Shown: positions 1 to 9,119, counted from the first letter of the stretch. The stretch is DNA of 64,000 nt from an uncultured Eubacterium sp. (GCA_910589045.1 CAJUSH010000011.1:1-64000), one strand, 5' to 3'. Numbers and translations are program-made. Notes: generated from the letters alone by a model not told the origin.

Positions 1-49
1 GACCGACCGGTTATGAGCCGGTTGCTCTAACCAACTGAGCTAAAGGTCC
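1..49 (-). tRNA. tRNA-Met or tRNA-Ile2 (CAT anticodon), truncated
   Basis: The 5' part of a tRNA read on the minus strand: acceptor strand GGACCTT, a D-arm with AGCTCAGTTGGTTAGAGC, and an anticodon stem-loop CCGGCTCATAACCGG carrying CAT. The variable region, T-arm and 3' end lie outside the window. CAT is used by elongator Met, initiator Met and lysidine-modified Ile2 tRNAs. The A at position 1 of the initiator mismatch is not seen, so elongator Met or Ile2 are the options. Confidence 0.85.
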
Positions 50-60
50 AAAAAGTTAAA

Positions 61-132
61 TGACCCCAACGGGAATCGAACCCGTGTTACCGCCGTGAAA
101 GGGCGATGTCTTGACCGCTTGACCATGGGGCC
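61..132 (-). tRNA. tRNA-Glu (TTC)
   Basis: A full cloverleaf is readable on the minus strand: acceptor GGCCCCA pairing with TGGGGTC, D-arm, anticodon loop CCTTTCAC with TTC, and T-arm ACGGGTTCGATTCCCGT. The bases after the discriminator are not CCA, so CCA would be added after transcription. It lies 11 bases upstream of the CAT tRNA, so both are probably processed from one transcript. Confidence 0.95.
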
Positions 133-262
133 GCAACCGTTGATTCCCACATTACAAATAGTTTGTCCGCTGAGGCTGCTCTGCTACAAGCAACCTCAAC
201 AAAAATTATAATACCACACTCCGAACCATTTGGCAAGAGAAATTTTTACATTTTTTTCATAA

Positions 263-1582
263 CTATTTTTCCAGGGATTCCTCCTGCAGTTTATCAAACT
301 GTTCCATGCACGCATCGACCGTCGCACCGTTTAAAAGCTCCCGCACGATGCGGCACGTATTCCCCCACTGCTCCACCTTCATGCTCGCATTCGCGCCGAG
401 CACAAAAATATTTTCTTCAATCCGGTCATTCAAAGGCTTTAACGCCGGGATACATTCGACCTTCACGTTCTTCGACGGTGAAATAACACGGTTTGTCTCC
501 GCATAAACCTGCAGTGCTTCATCCGAAACCATCACCTCCAATGCAAGCATCGCATCCTCGGCATGCTCGGCATTCACGCCGATGCCGTACCCGGTCATCG
601 GCATCACCGGCATCTGTCCCCTGCTACTGGGGAACCCGATCACCTGCATGTTAAAATCCGGCTTCCCGTAAGCAGTCTCGGAGTTCGCCGCACTCCAGTA
701 GGCCATAACAATCGGCGTCTTCTGTTCCAGGAAATCCTGCCCTTCCCCTTCAATCGCTTCGCTGACATACGCCTTCTGCGCATCAATATAGCCGCGGTCA
801 ATCATCTCCTGCAAAAACTCAAAGGCCGGGCGCATATAGTCGCTGTACTTGCTCTCGCCGCTGTTGAGCGCTTCGATCTCCGCCTCCGTATTCCCGCCGT
901 TATACAGATCCGCATATGCCTGCGCAAACACAAACGTCTCCAGCCACCAGCGGTTTGCGCCTACGGGCGTCTCGATTCCGTTTTCCTTGAACACCCTGCA
1001 GCACTCTAAAAACTCCTCCGGCGTCTCAGGCAGAGAAAGGTTATATTCATCAAACATATCCTTATTGATAAACAGCCCATAAGCGATCACCTCCTGCGGA
1101 ATCGCCACCAGCTTGCCGTTGATGACATTCGCGGTTTTCACCACATCCCGCAGATTATCCACGCCTTCAAGTCCGGATAAATCCATGAGCAGTCCTTCCT
1201 CGCCCAGCACCTGTATCGTATCCGGGTTCAGCAGATACAGATCGTCCATATTACTTCGCGCCCGCTCCAGCGTTACCTCGTCATAGGTTTTGTCCTTGTA
1301 GTCCTGCGCCGTGTAGGTCCGGTAGGCCATCGTGACCCCCAGCTTTTCCTCTGCCATAATGACGGTCAGGTCCGAAGCGGTGCGCGCAACATTTTCCGCA
1401 TCGGGCTCGGTTTTCTCCATCGGGCTGAAAAAGTTTATGATCCGCTCCTCGTCCGTCTCCGATACAATCACATTCGAATCAGGCTCTTTACCGCCTGCGC
1501 AGGCTGTCATCGTAAGCACAGCCATCCCCGCACAGCAAAAAGCCGCCAGCTTTCCCATAAATTTCCCGCACATTTTCTTCAT
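263..1582 (-). CDS. Extracellular solute-binding lipoprotein (ABC sugar-type)
   Basis: A 439-residue binding protein of the family-1 extracellular solute-binding fold. It starts with a lipoprotein signal (KKMCGKFMGKLAAFCCAG, lipobox LTMTACAGG), so it should be anchored outside the membrane at Cys28. Conserved features include a DLYLLNP stretch, LPETPEEFLECC and a C-terminal helical lobe. Its ribosome site AGGAG overlaps the stop of the hybrid kinase immediately upstream (10 bases apart), so the two are co-translated. No ABC permease or ATPase genes accompany it. I infer that it may present a ligand to the kinase rather than feed a transporter, but it could also work with permeases encoded elsewhere. 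Ligand unknown; sugars or oligosaccharides are usual for the family. Confidence 0.85.
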   Translation of the reverse strand: MKKMCGKFMGKLAAFCCAGMAVLTMTACAGGKEPDSNVIVSETDEERIINFFSPMEKTEPDAENVARTASDLTVIMAEEKLGVTMAYRTYTAQDYKDKTYDEVTLERARSNMDDLYLLNPDTIQVLGEEGLLMDLSGLEGVDNLRDVVKTANVINGKLVAIPQEVIAYGLFINKDMFDEYNLSLPETPEEFLECCRVFKENGIETPVGANRWWLETFVFAQAYADLYNGGNTEAEIEALNSGESKYSDYMRPAFEFLQEMIDRGYIDAQKAYVSEAIEGEGQDFLEQKTPIVMAYWSAANSETAYGKPDFNMQVIGFPSSRGQMPVMPMTGYGIGVNAEHAEDAMLALEVMVSDEALQVYAETNRVISPSKNVKVECIPALKPLNDRIEENIFVLGANASMKVEQWGNTCRIVRELLNGATVDACMEQFDKLQEESLEK

Positions 1583-1591
1583 ATTCCCTTT

Positions 1592-4216
1592 TTACTCCTG
1601 TTTTCCTTTCTGCACATACTGTCTGATTACCTTCTTCAAAAGACCCACATCGATCGGCTTTGCAAGGTGGACATTCATCCCCGCTGCCAAAGCCTCCCTT
1701 TCATCCTCCGCAAATGCATTTGCCGTCATCGCTATAATCGGAATCTGCGCGGCATCCGCCCGCTCCAGTGCACGGATGAGCCTTGTAGCCTCATATCCGT
1801 TCATCACCGGCATCTGGATATCCATCAGAATCGCGTCAAACTCTCCTTCCCCGGATTTTTCGAAGCGCTCCACCGCGAGCCGCCCGTTCTCGACAATCTC
1901 ACATGACGCCCCCTCCATCGTAATGATTTCCTCCAGGATCTCCATATTGATCTCATTGTCCTCCGCCGCAAGGAGCCGCAGCCCCTCCAGGCTGTCCGTG
2001 CCCTCCTCGTCGGGCATCATGCACTCCCCTTTCCGTTCCTCCTGCATTTCAATCATCTTTTCTTTAAATGCAGATACAAAAAACGGCTTTGCCAGCACTC
2101 CCGTACGCTCTGCTTGAAGTGCATATTCCAGATCATCTGCATCGCCGGCACTTAAAAACAACACAGGCACGGTTCCCGGCACATGCGTGCCGTCGTCTGC
2201 CCTTTCAGGGACGGCTGCCCGGATGGCTGATACTGCCTGCAAAAGAACGCTCTCCGGTACGTCCGCATCCATCAAAATCATATCGTAATGCTGCTCCTGG
2301 GCTGCCTTTTCCCGAATACATGCCACCGCGCCCGCTTCATCGGGCACCGCATCCACCTGCACACCCATATCCTCCATAAGCAACCGGATATTTTCACAGG
2401 ACTCTGCATCCGCATCCACAGCCAAAATCCGGCTAATCCCGCTTTGCTCCCAAAACAGACGGTTTGCCTGCTCCTGCGGAAGTCGAAATTCTATTTCTAC
2501 CCGGAAAAGGCTGCCCTTGTTTACCTCGCTGGATACATGAATGGTGCCGCCCATAAGCTCCACAATATTTTTTGTAATCGCCATTCCAAGGCCGGTGCCC
2601 TGCACCTTATTTGTCGTACTGTTCTCCGCCCGCGTAAAGGCGTCAAAAATCGTCTCCAGATACTCCGGCGTCATTCCGTACCCGTCATCCTCAACCTCGA
2701 TGCGGATATGCTCAAACTGATTCGAGCGCTGCTTAAGCCCGATGATGCGGAACCAGATATTTCCTCCCTCCTGTGTATACTTCACCGCATTTGAGAGAAG
2801 GTTGATCAGGATCTGATTGACCCGCGTCTCATCCCCAAGCAGATATTCGTGCCTGACCCCGGTCACTTCTATATGGAAGCTCTGCCCCTTTGTCCTTGCC
2901 ATCGGCCGTATGATCGCATCGACGGAAGAGACCAGATTATTTAAGGTAAACTCCTCTACTGTGAGCACGACCTTTCCGCTCTCGATTTTTGAAACATCCA
3001 GGATATCATTGATCAGGCTGAGCAGATGCTGTCCGGATGCCATTATCTTTTTCGTATATTCCCTTACCTTATCCGGATTATCCGCATCTCTGGCAAGCAG
3101 CCCGGTAAACCCGATCACCGCATTCATCGGCGTGCGGATATCATGGGACATATTTGAGAGGAACATCGTCTTGGAATTGCTTGCGGCCTGTGCCGCCTGC
3201 AGTGCCTCCGCGAGCCGTTTGTTGTGTATTTCCCGTTCCGCTTCGCGCTCTCTGCGAAGCTTGTTCTGCTGTCTCTGGTTAAAATAGTACAGCGTGCAGC
3301 ACAGGAAAAACGCAATCAGCATAACCGCAACCACGATCAGTATATTTTCATTTACAGTTCGTCCCTCCTGCTGAATGGCCTCAATGGGCACATACCCGAT
3401 CAGATAAATTGACCCGTCGCTGACCGTCCACATATAGTTGAGCGAAGCCTTCCCGCGGATATCATGGTAAAACATAATGTTTTTCCCGCTCTTTAGGCAG
3501 TCCGCTACCTGCCGCAGCAAATTTTCTTCCCGGATGTCGTTCGCACGGTAAAAATCCTCAAGGTTCAGATGCCCCGCACTCCGCTCGCCCATTCCCTTTG
3601 GCTTTAACACCAGCCGCTGCGTTTTTGCGTCCATAACATAGAGCATGGCTTTTCCGTTGTAAAACCCATTCGGAAGCGACCGGTCAAAGGAGTCGTATAC
3701 GTATTCCACATAAAGCTCCCCGACGGACTGCCCATCCTGCTCCACCGGACACCTCATCGTGTACGCCCAGGTTCCCATGTGATTCAGATACGACTGTGAA
3801 ACAGCCAGGCCCTGTATTGTCTTACCGGCCGAAAAATCCAGCCCCTCCTCCGTAAATTTCTCTCCCGTATCGGAAATACCCTCTTTTTCTCCGGAACGAA
3901 TCAGCGATACCTTAACCATCGTGTCATTGCCCGCAAAGCTGCGAATATATTCCTCCGGCTCCTCATAGCCCGCCATCTCCGACGCCATGATTTTCTGAAA
4001 TTCGGCTTCCTTATTCCGAATCGCTTCTATCGTTGACTTAATCAGATCCAGGCTCTCACTCAAATTCTGAACCGCCGACGCGGACATTTCCGATGAAATT
4101 TTGCGCGCCACGGAAAAAACAATCGCTCCCAAAATGCAAAATATCAAAATGATCGAAAGGAGCAGCGAAACTCCCTTGTCCCATCTTCTGCCGCTCTGAC
4201 CTTTTTTCATCCTCAA
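1592..4216 (-). CDS. Hybrid sensor histidine kinase with two receiver domains
   Basis: An 874-residue membrane kinase. In order: transmembrane helix (residues 17-37), an extracytoplasmic sensor region of about 250 residues that looks like a Cache domain, a second transmembrane helix (about 290-312), a coiled coil, the HisKA phospho-acceptor motif MSHDIRTPMNAVIGF, an HATPase domain (N box NLLSNAVKYT, G boxes DDGYGM and GTGLGM), then two receiver domains. The first receiver keeps its acidic pocket, MILMDADVP and LAKPF. The second has AAEDNEIN, ILMDIQMPVMNGYEATR and LAKPID, so both look able to be phosphorylated. There is no DNA-binding output domain and no Hpt domain, so the downstream partner must be elsewhere. 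Transcribed from a consensus promoter at 4247-4276 together with the binding lipoprotein. Confidence 0.93.
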   Translation of the reverse strand: MRMKKGQSGRRWDKGVSLLLSIILIFCILGAIVFSVARKISSEMSASAVQNLSESLDLIKSTIEAIRNKEAEFQKIMASEMAGYEEPEEYIRSFAGNDTMVKVSLIRSGEKEGISDTGEKFTEEGLDFSAGKTIQGLAVSQSYLNHMGTWAYTMRCPVEQDGQSVGELYVEYVYDSFDRSLPNGFYNGKAMLYVMDAKTQRLVLKPKGMGERSAGHLNLEDFYRANDIREENLLRQVADCLKSGKNIMFYHDIRGKASLNYMWTVSDGSIYLIGYVPIEAIQQEGRTVNENILIVVAVMLIAFFLCCTLYYFNQRQQNKLRREREAEREIHNKRLAEALQAAQAASNSKTMFLSNMSHDIRTPMNAVIGFTGLLARDADNPDKVREYTKKIMASGQHLLSLINDILDVSKIESGKVVLTVEEFTLNNLVSSVDAIIRPMARTKGQSFHIEVTGVRHEYLLGDETRVNQILINLLSNAVKYTQEGGNIWFRIIGLKQRSNQFEHIRIEVEDDGYGMTPEYLETIFDAFTRAENSTTNKVQGTGLGMAITKNIVELMGGTIHVSSEVNKGSLFRVEIEFRLPQEQANRLFWEQSGISRILAVDADAESCENIRLLMEDMGVQVDAVPDEAGAVACIREKAAQEQHYDMILMDADVPESVLLQAVSAIRAAVPERADDGTHVPGTVPVLFLSAGDADDLEYALQAERTGVLAKPFFVSAFKEKMIEMQEERKGECMMPDEEGTDSLEGLRLLAAEDNEINMEILEEIITMEGASCEIVENGRLAVERFEKSGEGEFDAILMDIQMPVMNGYEATRLIRALERADAAQIPIIAMTANAFAEDEREALAAGMNVHLAKPIDVGLLKKVIRQYVQKGKQE

Positions 4217-4246
4217 TCTCCATTCACATACTCTTTCGTTCTCTTT

Positions 4247-4276
4247 ATTATACGCTCTGGACTATTTTTGTGTCAA
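4247..4276 (-). promoter_or_regulatory. Sigma-A promoter of the kinase/binding-protein operon
   Basis: On the minus strand TTGACA (4271-4276), an 18-base spacer and TATAAT (4247-4252): both hexamers match the consensus exactly. The -10 lies 30 bases upstream of the kinase ATG. Confidence 0.8.
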
Positions 4277-4314
4277 TAATGTGGCGCTTTATGTTTTTTT
4301 ATTGATTGCATACC

Positions 4315-4388
4315 GTTACTTTTCACGGGGCAGGAATGCGCATTTACTGCGCAGTCCGTAAGAACATGATTCAGGTGTGAGGGGCGAT
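4315..4388 (+). repeat. Dispersed intergenic repeat, left-half copy
   Basis: These 74 bases, starting GTTACTTTTCACGG and ending GGTGTGAGGGGCGAT, are identical to 37399-37472. Here the element stops after the left half: the two hairpins that complete the other copy are absent and unrelated sequence follows. It lies between the lipoprotein gene (4483-4917, whose terminator is at 4436) and the kinase promoter. Confidence 0.9.
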
Positions 4389-4435
4389 AATCCTATGGCG
4401 CCCTGTACACTCCGGCGCCCAAAAACAATGCACGA

Positions 4436-4470
4436 TAAAACGGGACCGCCGGAAAATCCCGGCAGTCCCA
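4436..4470 (-). terminator. Rho-independent terminator after the repeat lipoprotein
   Basis: Minus-strand stem GGGAC-GCCGG type (4442-4469, one internal mismatch, small loop) followed by a T run. It starts 13 bases after the stop codon of the lipoprotein at 4483. Confidence 0.75.
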
Positions 4471-4482
4471 TCCTTTCTTCTG

Positions 4483-4917
4483 CTATTTAGCCGCACCGGC
4501 ATTCCCTTTTCCGTCGGCATTGTCCTTGTCGTCCGCCGCATCGTCGTTGCCGTCAACGGCATCCATCACGTCGTCGCCCGCATCCTCGACGCCGTCCACT
4601 ACATCATCGATCACACCGTCCGCTCCGGTCGTCCCGGTTCCGTTTGTTCCGGTGCCGTTTGTTCCGGTCCCGTCCGTACCGGTGCCGTTTGTTCCGGTGC
4701 CGTCCGTACCGGTGCCGTCCGTACCGGTGCCGTCTGTTCCGGTTCCGTCTGTTCCGTTATGATCGACGGTTCCGTCCGCTCCGGGATTGGTCGTCTGGTT
4801 ATTTTCGGTGTTGTTATCCTGTTTGGTGTCCGTGCCGCAGGCAGTCGCCGCGCACAAGGTCAGTGTCAGTACCGCACATACCAATACTTTTCTTAAAAAT
4901 AATGATCTTGCTTTCAT
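4483..4917 (-). CDS. Low-complexity lipoprotein with GTDGT repeats
   Basis: A 144-residue secreted protein. Signal peptide MKARSLFLRK then a hydrophobic core and lipobox CAATACGTD predict lipidation at Cys27. Residues 55-97 are nine 5-residue units, GTDGT or GTNGT, coded by a 15-base tandem repeat. The tail (about 100-140) is rich in Asp and Ala. No enzymatic domain is visible, so it is probably a flexible acidic surface spacer. Start ATG has an AGGAGAAC ribosome site. Not recognised as a named family. The repeat number could vary between strains through slippage. Confidence 0.75.
   Translation of the reverse strand: MKARSLFLRKVLVCAVLTLTLCAATACGTDTKQDNNTENNQTTNPGADGTVDHNGTDGTGTDGTGTDGTGTDGTGTNGTGTDGTGTNGTGTNGTGTTGADGVIDDVVDGVEDAGDDVMDAVDGNDDAADDKDNADGKGNAGAAK
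4627..4755 (-). repeat. 15-base coding minisatellite
   Basis: About nine tandem copies of a 15-base unit encoding GTDGT/GTNGT inside the lipoprotein gene at 4483-4917. Copies differ mainly at the Asp/Asn codon and in third positions. A multiple of three means changes in copy number keep the reading frame. Confidence 0.85.
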
Positions 4918-5020
4918 AATGTTCTCCTTTTTATACTCATTTTAGGTTTAATGTGTCCATTTTGGGAATAAATATACGCTGCATCGGGGCTTTTTATTTT
5001 GACCTCGTCACATACGCTAT

Positions 5021-5377
5021 TTACTTGCGCATTTTGGGCTTAAAAATCCATGCCGCCAGATACGCGAAAATAAGCGCCGCGCTTACGCCTACCGCACAGG
5101 CCGTAAAGCCGCCCTTGAACAGCCCTAAAAAGCCGTCCTCCCCGATGGCCTCCTTCATGCCCTTCCAGAGTACGTTTCCAAAGCCCAAAAGCGGCACGGA
5201 CGCCCCTGCGCCCGCCCATTCCACAAATGGCTCATACACGCCGAGGGCACCGAGCACGCACCCGCTGCACACCAAAAGCACCATGATCCGCCCCGGCAAA
5301 AGCTTTGTCTTTTCCATTAAAATCTGCGTCAGCGCACAGATCACACCGCCAACCACAAATGCAATCACATAATCCAT
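5021..5377 (-). CDS. spoVAE: Stage V sporulation protein AE (SpoVAE-type membrane protein)
   Basis: A 118-residue membrane protein with three or four hydrophobic helices. It opens MDYVIAFVVGGVICALTQIL and carries the characteristic GAGASVPLLGFGNVLWKG segment of SpoVAE. SpoVA proteins form the spore inner-membrane channel that moves Ca-dipicolinate into the forespore and out at germination. It follows spoVAD by 66 bases with an AAGAAGG ribosome site, as in the usual AC-AD-AE order. spoVAC, which normally precedes spoVAD, is not present: the next gene upstream is dinB on the other strand. Confidence 0.92.
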   Translation of the reverse strand: MDYVIAFVVGGVICALTQILMEKTKLLPGRIMVLLVCSGCVLGALGVYEPFVEWAGAGASVPLLGFGNVLWKGMKEAIGEDGFLGLFKGGFTACAVGVSAALIFAYLAAWIFKPKMRK

Positions 5378-5443
5378 ATCATAACCTTCTTTCTTACCCG
5401 CAAGACATTTGCAAACATGCTTCGCATTTTGCCTTCCCCGCTC

Positions 5444-6466
5444 CTATCCAACATGTTCAAGAATGATCCCGTGGGCGATTCCGGGCACGTTCTGGCCCTC
5501 GTTAAAGCTCACCTGCGAGAGCAGCGCCCCGGTAGGAATAAATAAAATCCGCTTATACTCGCCGCTCACAAGCTTAGGCATATAATGCGCCGCCAGCGTC
5601 ACGGCAGAACAGCCGCAGCCGCTCCCGCCCGCCTGGGTGCCCTGCTCCTCGCAATCAAAGATCTTCATGCCGCAGTCCTCGTGCACACCGCTGATATCGA
5701 TGCCCTCGTCCTTCAGCAATTTAATCAGAATCTCCTGTCCGATGGTTCCCAGATCGCCCGTGACGATCCGGTCATAATCCCGGGGCTTTCGCCCGAAATC
5801 CTTCAGGTGAACCCGAATCAGATCCATCGCGGCGGGCGCCATGGCCGCACCCATATTCTGCGCGTCCCGCACGCCGTAGTCCATAATCTTCCCGGTCGTA
5901 AATCCGGCGATCCGAACCGGCGCCTTCTCGGTGCTTAAAACATACGCACCGCTGCCCGTCACCGTCCAGGTCGCGGAGAGCGGCCGCTGGTTCGCATACT
6001 CCACCGGAAACCGGAAATTTTTTTCCGCGCTGGCAAAGTGGCTTGAGGTCACAACCAGTACCCGGTTCGCAAAACCTCCCGACAGGCACATGGCACCAAG
6101 CGACATGCCCTCACCGAGCGTCGAGCAGGCGCCGTAAAGCCCGAACAGCGGAATCTCGTAGTCCATCAGGCCAAAGGACGTGGCAATATTCTGCCCCAGC
6201 AGATCCCCGGCAAACACATAGCGGATATCCTTCTGCTTCACGTTCGCCTTACCCATTGCCAGTGAGGCCGCCTCCTTCTGCATCCGGCTCTCCGATGCCT
6301 CCCACGTCTCTTCTCCGAATTTATCCGTGTCACATATCATATCAAAATGAGCTGCAAGCGGCCCCTCGCCTTCCATTTTACCGACGACTGTCCCTGTGCT
6401 GTTGATGTAAACCGGCAGCGCAGGCTCCACGCTTGCCCTGCCCTTTTGCTGTAATTGTTCCAACAT
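5444..6466 (-). CDS. spoVAD: Stage V sporulation protein AD
   Basis: A 340-residue thiolase-like protein, close to the usual 338. SpoVAD is the dipicolinic-acid-binding component of the SpoVA channel on the inner spore membrane. Recognised from YGACSTLGEGMSLGAM around residue 130, the ATSSHFASAEKNFRFPVEY-like segment and the glycine-rich GGSGCGCSAV near the C-terminus. I start at ATG 6466 because AAGGAAGG lies 7 bases before it; a TTG two codons earlier would overlap that site. Encoded with spoVAE; spoVAC is missing here. No convincing sigma-G promoter was found directly upstream. Confidence 0.93.
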   Translation of the reverse strand: MLEQLQQKGRASVEPALPVYINSTGTVVGKMEGEGPLAAHFDMICDTDKFGEETWEASESRMQKEAASLAMGKANVKQKDIRYVFAGDLLGQNIATSFGLMDYEIPLFGLYGACSTLGEGMSLGAMCLSGGFANRVLVVTSSHFASAEKNFRFPVEYANQRPLSATWTVTGSGAYVLSTEKAPVRIAGFTTGKIMDYGVRDAQNMGAAMAPAAMDLIRVHLKDFGRKPRDYDRIVTGDLGTIGQEILIKLLKDEGIDISGVHEDCGMKIFDCEEQGTQAGGSGCGCSAVTLAAHYMPKLVSGEYKRILFIPTGALLSQVSFNEGQNVPGIAHGIILEHVG

Positions 6467-6656
6467 GCCCAACCTTCCTTTACAATTTTTGTCCGGTTAC
6501 TGTTCGCTTTGTTCCCGTATAGTAAGGCTGTGCTGTTTTTATTTTTTTATACCCGGATGCTGCCGATTGTGCTATACTTTGATTGCTGCATTAAATTAAA
6601 ATAGGCAAGCCGCCAACGAATTTCTGTTCGTCAGCAGCGCGGCCTGGGAGTATCCG

Positions 6657-7904
6657 ATGGAACGATTGATTTTTCACATAGACGTAAACTCTGCCTTTTT
6701 GAGCTGGCAGGCAAAATATGAGCTGGAGGAGCTGCACCTTGACCGTGATCTGCGGGAGCTCCCGGCAGCGGTAGGCGGTGATCCGAAAACACGCCACGGC
6801 ATTGTACTCGCAAAATCATCACCCGCAAAAAAATACGGCGTCACAACCGGCGAGCCTTTAGCGCGCGCTTTGGAAAAATGTCCGCAGCTGATCGTCGTAC
6901 AGCCGCGGTTTGAAGAATATGTACAAAATTCCCGTGCATTTATCCGCATTTTAAAAGAAGTAGCCCCGGTCGTGGAGCAGGCGAGCATCGATGAGGCATA
7001 CTGTGACATGAGCGGTACACGGCGCATTTACGGCGATCCGGTCGCACTTGCGCACCGGCTGAAGGACCGTATCCGCGATGAGCTTCATTTTACGGTGAAT
7101 GTTGGGATTTCCGACTGCAAATTACTTGCAAAGATGGCGTCGGATTTTGAAAAACCGGACAGGGTTCATACCCTCTTTTTAGATGAGATCAAAGAAAAAA
7201 TGTGGCCGCTGCCTGCGGGAGAGCTGTTTTTAGTCGGGCGCTCATCCGAAAAAAAGCTGAAAAGCCTGGGCATCCGCACCATCGGCGATATCGCATCCAT
7301 GGATCGCGGCCTGCTGCAGCTTCATTTCGGCAGGCAGGGGAGCACCATGTGGGAATTTGCGAACGGCATCGACCCCTCCCCTGTCCGCGCTCACGGCGAC
7401 GCCGCCAAAAGCTACGGCAATTCCGTGACACTGCGCTTTGATATTACGGACAGCTCCGATGCAAAAAAAATCCTGCTGTCACTCTGTGAGACGGTAGGCG
7501 CAAGACTGCGGGCCGACAAAGCGTACATCCGCAGCGTAACCGTCACGATCAAGGACTGCGAGTTCCGCACGACCTCCCATCAGACCGGTCTGGAAAACGC
7601 CACCAATGTAACGGAGCTCATCTACAGCGAGGCGTGCCGTCTGTTTGACCAGCTCTGGGACCGCACGCCGATCCGTCTGCTCGGCGTCTCCACCGGAAAG
7701 ATCACGGACGACGCCTACAGCCAGATGGAGCTTTTTTCCGCCGGGACGACAAACGGCCCCGCCCCCGAAAAGCTCTCAAGGCTCAATGCCGCCATCGACA
7801 GCATCCGCGGCCGATACGGCGAGGACTCCGTCAAACGCGCGCGGTTTCTGGAGGGCGGCAGCCACATGACCCGTGGACTGAACAAGGCAAAACGTGAGGA
7901 GTGA
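6657..7904 (+). CDS. dinB: DNA polymerase IV (Y-family translesion polymerase)
   Basis: A 415-residue Y-family polymerase. The N-terminal metal motif FHIDVNSAFLSW includes catalytic Asp9 and the aromatic steric gate; the second carboxylate motif is QASIDEAYCDMSG at about residue 103. Then come the thumb with helix-hairpin-helix (LKSLGIRTIGDIASM, about 200-215) and the little-finger domain. It lacks a clear C-terminal QLDLF-type beta-clamp peptide, but SQMELFSAG around 360 resembles one. The GGGAG ribosome site is 7 bases before the ATG. It is monocistronic and convergent with the nuclease gene. No LexA-type operator (CGAAC-N4-GTTCG) is seen in the short upstream region. Confidence 0.92.
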   Translation: MERLIFHIDVNSAFLSWQAKYELEELHLDRDLRELPAAVGGDPKTRHGIVLAKSSPAKKYGVTTGEPLARALEKCPQLIVVQPRFEEYVQNSRAFIRILKEVAPVVEQASIDEAYCDMSGTRRIYGDPVALAHRLKDRIRDELHFTVNVGISDCKLLAKMASDFEKPDRVHTLFLDEIKEKMWPLPAGELFLVGRSSEKKLKSLGIRTIGDIASMDRGLLQLHFGRQGSTMWEFANGIDPSPVRAHGDAAKSYGNSVTLRFDITDSSDAKKILLSLCETVGARLRADKAYIRSVTVTIKDCEFRTTSHQTGLENATNVTELIYSEACRLFDQLWDRTPIRLLGVSTGKITDDAYSQMELFSAGTTNGPAPEKLSRLNAAIDSIRGRYGEDSVKRARFLEGGSHMTRGLNKAKREE

Positions 7905-7919
7905 ATGGGTGCCTCCTGC

Positions 7920-9119
7920 CTACGGCTGACACCGCCCGCACGGATCATAGCCCTTCGCGATCAGATCCTCTCTGGTCCCCACATATTCCTGCTTGTTTGC
8001 ATCGGACATCTGGCGGACGCTTGAGCAGTCGGGATAGTGGAATTTCATGGTGTTCGTGTTCAAAATATATTCCATGGTCCATGCGTCAGCTTCCGGCTCT
8101 TCCTTGGGCTCCGGCGTATCGGTCTGCGCCGGCTCCTCCTTCGGCTCCGGCGCATCGGTCTGCTCCGGCTCCTCCTTCGGCTCCGGCTCCTCTTGCTTCG
8201 GCGCATTCTTTCCAACGGACTTCCCATCCTCCAAGATTTCCGCATCCGCAGAAAGCGCATCCGCGTCCTCCTGCCAGCTCTCTCCCGTAGCAAAATCAAT
8301 CCCGATCCCCGGCTGGACATTGTACACAAAAACGTTGAAGCACACGCCTGCGCCGTTATCCTCCACGGACCATGCCTCCATGAGCACCCCGTCCGCAACC
8401 AGATTCTCTCCCTCAAATATCGGTGTCACCCGGTAGAGCACATGGTGATCTGTCTCCTTCACGTAATCCGCCACCTGATTTTCAAAGGGAAGCATCCCCT
8501 CTGTATTCAGATACCGTGTTCCCGTGATCAGATTCTCCTCGTTTGCGTTTTCACCCGCCAGCTGATAGCCGATCAGGTGACAGCGGTTGTACAGGTAATT
8601 GCCGTCCACAATGTCATACTTGACCGTATGCCAGCCGCTGGGCCGCACATGACCGATGGGGCCGCGCTCCTTTGCAGGCATCAGCTCCCGGCAGATATTT
8701 GCAAAGGCAGTCCCGCACCGCCCCAGCCCGTCGAGCTCGCTGTACTGCTCAAACGGCTCCTCGGAGCAGTCGCTGTCCGTAAAATAAGGCATATTCCTGT
8801 TCATGACAGCATAAGCCTCTCCGCTGTACGGTGGAATCTCATCCGGCGAAAGACCGTCCGACTGCTCCGGCAGCTCTGACACCACGCGCGGCTCCCCGGA
8901 CGCATCGGCCGATGCATCCTTCGCTCTGCCCGCCGTATCCTCCGCTGCCTCTGCCGCACCGCCGCCGTCTCCCGCCGTGTCTGCGCAGCCGACGGCATTC
9001 GTCAATAAAAATATCGCCGCAAGCGCCGCAAACGACAGCCGCCGCAGCTTCTCAGGCCATGCCGCAGCCCCTGTTTTTCCCGCTTCATCTCCACCTTTGC
9101 GAAACCATTGCTCTCTCAT
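7920..9119 (-). CDS. Secreted DNA/RNA non-specific endonuclease lipoprotein
   Basis: A 399-residue protein. I start at ATG 9119, which has GGAGG five bases before it; the longer ORF start at 9191 has no ribosome site. The signal sequence ends in LLTNAVGCAD, predicting a lipoprotein. Residues about 110-300 are a His-Me finger nuclease of the EndA/streptodornase type: YLYNRCHLIGYQLAGENANE holds the catalytic His (NRCH in place of DRGH) and the Mg-binding Asn. Three imperfect 12-residue Pro/Glu repeats (PEPKEEPEQTDA type) form a linker. The C-terminal about 50 residues (YPDCSSVRQM to CGRCQP) contain three Cys and look like an Ada-type metal-binding module. The family degrades extracellular DNA for nutrients, biofilm control or uptake. 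Confidence 0.88.
   Translation of the reverse strand: MREQWFRKGGDEAGKTGAAAWPEKLRRLSFAALAAIFLLTNAVGCADTAGDGGGAAEAAEDTAGRAKDASADASGEPRVVSELPEQSDGLSPDEIPPYSGEAYAVMNRNMPYFTDSDCSEEPFEQYSELDGLGRCGTAFANICRELMPAKERGPIGHVRPSGWHTVKYDIVDGNYLYNRCHLIGYQLAGENANEENLITGTRYLNTEGMLPFENQVADYVKETDHHVLYRVTPIFEGENLVADGVLMEAWSVEDNGAGVCFNVFVYNVQPGIGIDFATGESWQEDADALSADAEILEDGKSVGKNAPKQEEPEPKEEPEQTDAPEPKEEPAQTDTPEPKEEPEADAWTMEYILNTNTMKFHYPDCSSVRQMSDANKQEYVGTREDLIAKGYDPCGRCQP

Noticed and set aside
6473..6656. Sigma-G promoter for spoVAD
   Set aside because: GTATA and a CTTACTA-like element exist, but the spacing is 21 bases, too long; no other good match.
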